This document shows positions 60,353 through 64,000 of a stretch of 64,000 bases of DNA, in pieces. The stretch lies in assembly GCF_902833145.1 (NCBI RefSeq), contig NZ_CADFEN010000017.1, forward strand, positions 31,806 through 95,805, read 5' to 3'. This DNA is from Burkholderia sp. BCC0506. GTDB lineage: Bacteria; Pseudomonadota; Gammaproteobacteria; Burkholderiales; Burkholderiaceae. How positions within the stretch are numbered: position 1 is the stretch's first letter; the number at the start of each line of letters is the position of its first letter. The translations under genes and the position numbers were made by a program. The notes under the pieces are model-generated. The model made no database searches, was not told where the DNA came from, and worked only from the letters and a program-made list of their open reading frames with translations.

Positions 60353-60640
60353 TCGTGGACGCGGCGGGTGGCGGGCGAATAGCCGGTCATCCGCCGCGGC
60401 AGGTCGGATTTGTCGCTTCGCTGCCTCTCTGTTTCCGCGCTCTCCTTTCCGGCACATCGCCACATTCAGTGTGTCGATACCGCGCCCCCGCTTTCCGCTG
60501 TTTCCTTGTCCGAATTGAAGCGCAAGATCTGGAGCGTACCGGCGCACGAACGCCGCTAGACTGGGTTCATCCACTTTCATCGTGGTCTCGACCGTGCGCG
60601 ACCGCACGGCGCCACGCTGCCGATGCCCCGAGGTACGCCC

Positions 60641-61384
60641 GTGAACATTGCCGATCTGCAACCTGCCGTCGAATCGCTGGACATCGCGCAACGCGTCGAC
60701 GCCCTCGACTGGCCGAGCGTCGATGCCGAGCTCGATCGCTACGGATGCGCGCGCGTGCCGGGCCTGATGTCGGCAAGCGAGTGCGATGCGCTCGCGTCGC
60801 TCTATCCGCGCGATGCGCTCTATCGTTCACGCGTCGTGATGGCGCGGCACGGCTTTGGCCGCGGCGAGTACAAGTATTTCGCCTATCCGCTGCCTGCGGT
60901 CATCGCCGAACTGCGTACGACGATCTATCCGCACCTCGCGCCGATCGCGAATCGCTGGAACCGCGCGCTCGGCGTCGACGTTCGTTATCCGAAAGACCAT
61001 GCGACGTTTCTCGATCGCTGCCACGCCGCGGGGCAGACGCGACCGACGCCGCTGATCCTGCAGTACGGCGCCGACGACTACAACTGCCTCCATCAGGACC
61101 TGTATGGCGAGCACGTGTTTCCGCTGCAGGTCGCGATCCTGCTGTCGGTGCCGGGCCGCGATTTCAGTGGTGGGGAGTTCGTGCTGACGGAACAACGGCC
61201 ACGCATGCAGTCGCGTGCGGAAGTGGTGCCGCTGACGCAAGGCGATGCCGTGATTTTCGCGGTACACGGCCGGCCCGTGCAGGGAACCCGCGGCGTCTAT
61301 CGCGTCAACTTGCGTCATGGCGTCAGCCGGATTCGAAGCGGCCATCGCCACACGGTCGGCATCATCTTCCATGATGCGCAGTAG
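60641..61384 (+). CDS. 2OG-Fe(II) oxygenase-family protein
   Basis: About 247 residues from GTG 60641, which has CGAGG at a proper distance; ATG 60623 would add six residues but has no ribosome binding site. Iron ligands are visible as HxD in NCLHQDLYGEHVFP and the distal His in RSGHRHTVGIIFHDA, with an Arg nearby to bind 2-oxoglutarate, and a double-stranded beta-helix pattern between (LLSVPGRDFSGGEFVL). It is related to bacterial prolyl-hydroxylase-like oxygenases. The substrate is unknown. It stands alone between the Pit gene and the drug transporter. Confidence 0.85.
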   Translation: MNIADLQPAVESLDIAQRVDALDWPSVDAELDRYGCARVPGLMSASECDALASLYPRDALYRSRVVMARHGFGRGEYKYFAYPLPAVIAELRTTIYPHLAPIANRWNRALGVDVRYPKDHATFLDRCHAAGQTRPTPLILQYGADDYNCLHQDLYGEHVFPLQVAILLSVPGRDFSGGEFVLTEQRPRMQSRAEVVPLTQGDAVIFAVHGRPVQGTRGVYRVNLRHGVSRIRSGHRHTVGIIFHDAQ

Positions 61385-61640
61385 TGGACATCTGGACGGT
61401 CACGGTACCGTCCTACCGCCTGGCACGGATCGCATTCGTGCTCATCCCCGTACTGCGCGTGATCGTTCGGCGAGTATTCCGATAAGGCCTCTCCGCCCGA
61501 AAGGCCGCTCGTCCGCAATGACAGAAGACTGATTGCGCCGACCGTCAGGCGATCGCCGCCGCAACGAACCAGCGTTTCGGGTGAGCACCGGAAAACGGGC
61601 GTGCTCCCCGTCGCGCCGCAAACACGATTTGAAGTCCGGC

Positions 61641-63065
61641 CTATCCGCGCGCCACACTGGCCCGCAGCCGGTCGCCGGCATCGGAAGCCAGTCGTGCGTA
61701 ACCCGGCAACGTCAGCAGTGCGAGCACGCCCGCCGCGACGAATGCCCAGCGGAAATCGTCGAGCACGTAGTGCATGCCCGCCGCATCGCCGCGCCCCCAT
61801 GCCGCGAGCCGCAGCGACAATGCACCGAACGCGATCCCCATCCCGATCGTCATCTGCTGCGCGGCGCTCCACAGGGTGCTGGCCGCGCTCGTCTGGTGAG
61901 CCGGGATATCCGCATACGCGAGCGTCGCGAGCGTCGTGAACTGCATCGATCGCGTGAGCCCGTAGACGAATACGACGAACAGCGTGATCGCCAGCGGCGT
62001 CGACGCGGTCAGCCAGCCGCATGCGATCGTGAAGATGCCGACGATCGTCACGTCGACGAGCGCAACGCGCCGGAAGCCGTACCGGTCGAGAATCCAGGAT
62101 GTGCCCGCCTTCATCCCGAGGTTGCCGAGCGCGCTCGCGAGCAGCAGCAGGCCCGACTGGAACGGCGACAGCCCGAAGCCGATCTGGAACAACAGCGGCA
62201 GCAGGTATGGGACGGCGTTGATCGCCATCCGCGTGATCGAGCCGGTGATCACCGTCACCGAGAACGTCGGCACCTTCAGCGTCGTGAAATCGAGCAGCGG
62301 AAACGCGCAGCGTCGCGCATGCAGCCATGCAGCGATGCCGAACAGCACGCTTGCGCCCACCAGGACACCTGCGCGCGTGAAGTCGACATCCTGCTGGCCG
62401 GCCGCCTCGGTGCCGATCAGCAGGCAGGTCAATGCGCCACCGGCCAGCACGAAGCCGACCCAGTCGAGCGGCCGTTGTTCGTCGGCCCGCGTATTCCGGA
62501 CGATCAGCCAGGTACAAACGAGCGCGGCAAGGCCGAACGGAACGTTCAACAGGAAGATCCATCTCCACGACGCATAGGTCGTGATGAAGCCACCGATCGG
62601 CGGCCCGACGACGGGCGCAACGATGCCCGGCCAAGTGATCGTCGCGATCGCACGCATCAGCCTCGCCTTCTCGGTACTTCGCACGACGATCATTCGCCCG
62701 ACCGGCACCATCATCGCCCCGCCGACACCTTGTAGCAGCCGGGCAGCCGTGAACGACATCACGCCTTCGGACAGCCCGCACAGCACCGACGCGCCGGTGA
62801 AGACGACAATCGCACTCGCGAAGACGGTGCGCGAACCATAGCGGTCCGCGATCCAGCCGCTGATCGGGATGAACACCGCCAACGCCAGCATGTAGGCCGT
62901 CATCCCGAGGCTCAGCGCATTCGGCCCGACGCCGAACGAGCGCGCCATTTGCGGCAGTGCGGTCGCGATCACGGTCGTGTCGAGGTACTCCATGAAGAAC
63001 GTCGCGGCGACGAGATACGGCAGGAAGTCGGTCGTCCGACCACTATGGGCGGGGCTGTCGGTCAT
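61641..63065 (-). CDS. MFS drug:H+ antiporter (DHA2-like)
   Basis: A 474-residue transporter with 13-14 membrane segments. Motif A is WIADRYGSRTVFA, motif B/C-like blocks are LQGVGGAMMVPVGR and WPGIVAPVVGPPIGGFIT, the antiporter motif C of DHA2 proteins (G-x8-G-x3-GP-x2-GG). FFMEYLDTTVIATALPQMA at TM1 is the acidic LDxTVVNVALP motif D1 of that family in slightly altered form. It should extrude toxic compounds. No membrane fusion partner is adjacent. Start ATG 63065; the frame is open further but without support. Confidence 0.9.
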   Translation of the reverse strand: MTDSPAHSGRTTDFLPYLVAATFFMEYLDTTVIATALPQMARSFGVGPNALSLGMTAYMLALAVFIPISGWIADRYGSRTVFASAIVVFTGASVLCGLSEGVMSFTAARLLQGVGGAMMVPVGRMIVVRSTEKARLMRAIATITWPGIVAPVVGPPIGGFITTYASWRWIFLLNVPFGLAALVCTWLIVRNTRADEQRPLDWVGFVLAGGALTCLLIGTEAAGQQDVDFTRAGVLVGASVLFGIAAWLHARRCAFPLLDFTTLKVPTFSVTVITGSITRMAINAVPYLLPLLFQIGFGLSPFQSGLLLLASALGNLGMKAGTSWILDRYGFRRVALVDVTIVGIFTIACGWLTASTPLAITLFVVFVYGLTRSMQFTTLATLAYADIPAHQTSAASTLWSAAQQMTIGMGIAFGALSLRLAAWGRGDAAGMHYVLDDFRWAFVAAGVLALLTLPGYARLASDAGDRLRASVARG

Positions 63066-63590
63066 GAGCGATGCAGGAGACGGATATGCAAAAAGCGCCG
63101 ACCGCCGGCGGACGTAGGCAAGCACCGGGGAATCGGGACGAACGGTGATATTACCCCGAAGGACTTGTTCCTCGCTCTGCCGCGCATGTCGCACGAATGA
63201 ACTTTATGCGCATAGATTTTTATGATGATTTTGCGCTGCGCTCACCGAGATATGCACATGACATCGGACATGATGAAGGGCCAATGAAGCAGGGCTTTTT
63301 CGACAGAAAGCGGCATTTGTCGATTATCGCGAATCAACGTCGCCCATCATCGGCCATCAGGACATTGCCGCCGAATGCGTTGCATTGGCCGGAGCCGGTC
63401 CGAAGACGGATGGGAGCGGCTGGCGGAAGGGGAAGTCGGAGATTTCGGACGGCACAACTGCGGAGTGCTCGAAAACGACAGAGCAGCGAATTGACAGGCT
63501 CGGCGCGATGATTGATCGCGCCAGCGGGAAAAGCCGACGTGCGTGACCCTGGTAACGCCTCACCGTCTGCTTTTTGGGGCGCCGAAATGC
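63066..63590. other. Intergenic region between drug transporter and rRNA operon end
   Basis: About 525 bases. A 104-codon frame (63197-63511) exists but has no ribosome binding site, no recognisable sequence and runs through the A+T-rich 63190-63290 stretch, which more likely is promoter DNA of the transporter gene. I see no other gene or RNA. Confidence 0.5.
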
Positions 63591-63619
63591 AAAAACCCCC
63601 GCCTTTTGGGCGGGGGTTT
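63591..63619 (-). terminator. Rho-independent terminator of the rRNA operon
   Basis: On the minus strand AAACCCCCGCC-CAAAA-GGCGGGGGTTTTT forms a perfect GC-rich stem ending in a T run, 15 bases beyond the 5S 3' end. Confidence 0.92.
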
Positions 63620-63633
63620 CTGGCTTGAGGGGA

Positions 63634-63748
63634 GCCTGACGATTACCTACTTTCACACGGGAATCCGCACTATCATCGGCGTAGAGTCGTTTCACGGTCC
63701 TGTTCGGGATGGGAAGGGGTGGGACCGACTCGCTATGGTCATCAGGCA
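63634..63748 (-). rRNA. rrf: 5S ribosomal RNA
   Basis: The minus strand begins TGCCTGATGACCATAGCGAG and ends AAGTAGGTAATCGTCAGGC, with CCCATCCCGAACAGGACCGT in loop B/C: a complete 5S rRNA of about 115 bases whose ends pair (GCCTGA/TCAGGC). Sequence form is that of Burkholderia and relatives. Confidence 0.97.
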
Positions 63749-63899
63749 AAGGGGGTTGTTGCGTTGCTTCGCAGCGCAACCAATCCTGGAAGAAGCAGTA
63801 ATTTTGAGTTGTGTGTATCACACACGAGAATCCAACTTGTCGCTTTGGATCGCGGCCAGTGCTTTCACACGGCGCCGATCTACAAGGCAGACTTGTTAT
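63749..63899 (-). other. 23S-5S intergenic spacer
   Basis: About 150 bases with no tRNA gene. It contains A+T-rich segments and short repeats that could pair during rRNA processing. Confidence 0.7.
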
Positions 63900-64000
63900 A
63901 GGATCAAGCCTTACGGGCAATTAGTATCGGTTAGCTGAACGCATTACTGCGCTTACACACCCGACCTATCAACGTCCTGGTCTCGAACGACCCTTCAAGG
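63900..64000 (-). rRNA. rrl: 23S ribosomal RNA, 3' end (partial)
   Basis: The minus strand CCTTGAAGGGTCGTTCGAGA...GTAAGGCTTGATCC is the conserved 3' terminus of 23S rRNA. The rest of the gene lies beyond the right edge. The exact 3' end is uncertain by a few bases. Confidence 0.92.

Noticed and set aside
63197-63511. A 104-codon frame upstream of the rRNA terminator.
   Set aside because: No ribosome binding site, no family, and low-complexity Arg/Ser-rich C-terminus.
63749-63899. Looked for a tRNA gene between 23S and 5S.
   Set aside because: No acceptor stem, anticodon loop or T-loop sequence found.
1-64000. Searched for CRISPR arrays, insertion sequences, integrases and attachment sites.
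   Set aside because: No regularly spaced repeats, transposase motifs or integrase genes were seen, including around the A+T-rich island.

Overview
The window is high-GC DNA of a Burkholderia, most likely of the B. cepacia complex. This is inferred from the strong third-position G+C bias, two 13-type Burkholderia porins, the gene families present, and the 5S/23S rRNA sequence at the right edge, which has the beta-proteobacterial form. No database search was possible, so species and replicon are not assigned. Most of the window is ordinary metabolic and transport genes in short operons, each often paired with a divergent regulator.

Layout. 1-1333: end of a Rieske oxygenase and its reductase (vanillate demethylase type). 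1600-6551: small exported protein, Fur-boxed TonB siderophore receptor, exported beta-propeller protein. 7044-14137: porin, LysE exporter, GNAT, phosphoesterase, two-component system, exported thioredoxin-like protein, PaiB-like protein. 14259-18123: MocR-type regulator and class A penicillin-binding protein. 18158-23861: purine nucleoside salvage cluster (adenosine deaminase, NCS2 permease, LysR, Tat-exported nucleoside hydrolase, porin). 24022-30007: L,D-transpeptidase, MFS transporter, large MscS channel. 30013-33740: an A+T-rich island with four paralogous membrane proteins, two micro-ORFs and a duplicated leader. 33817-39735: lysine/pipecolate catabolism (AmaB-like dehydrogenase, lysine-type permease, AmaA-like oxidase, TetR). 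39811-44980: phospholipase D-like protein, DeoR regulator, small protein, EamA transporter, NadE. 45059-48398: operon of a sedolisin (S53) and a serine carboxypeptidase-like (S10) enzyme. 48684-49903: LysE exporter with divergent Lrp regulator. 49971-53358: LysR, guanidinobutyrase-type ureohydrolase and MHS permease. 53474-58592: metE/metR, then CbtAB cobalt transporter under a compact cobalamin riboswitch, divergent from a CobC-like phosphatase. 58760-63065: Pho-boxed Pit phosphate transporter, 2OG-Fe(II) oxygenase, DHA2 drug efflux protein. 63591-64000: 3' end of an rRNA operon on the minus strand (23S end, 5S, terminator).

The part I cannot explain with known families is the island at 30013-33740. 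Four related 4-TM proteins lie in tandem. Two of them are followed, after exactly three bases, by a tiny ORF beginning (M)AWxELD whose ribosome binding site lies in the end of the upstream gene. A leader of about 155 bp containing the palindrome CGTACTTGTACG is present before two of the units. This looks like a duplicating gene cassette. An immunity or peptide-toxin role is possible but is inference only.
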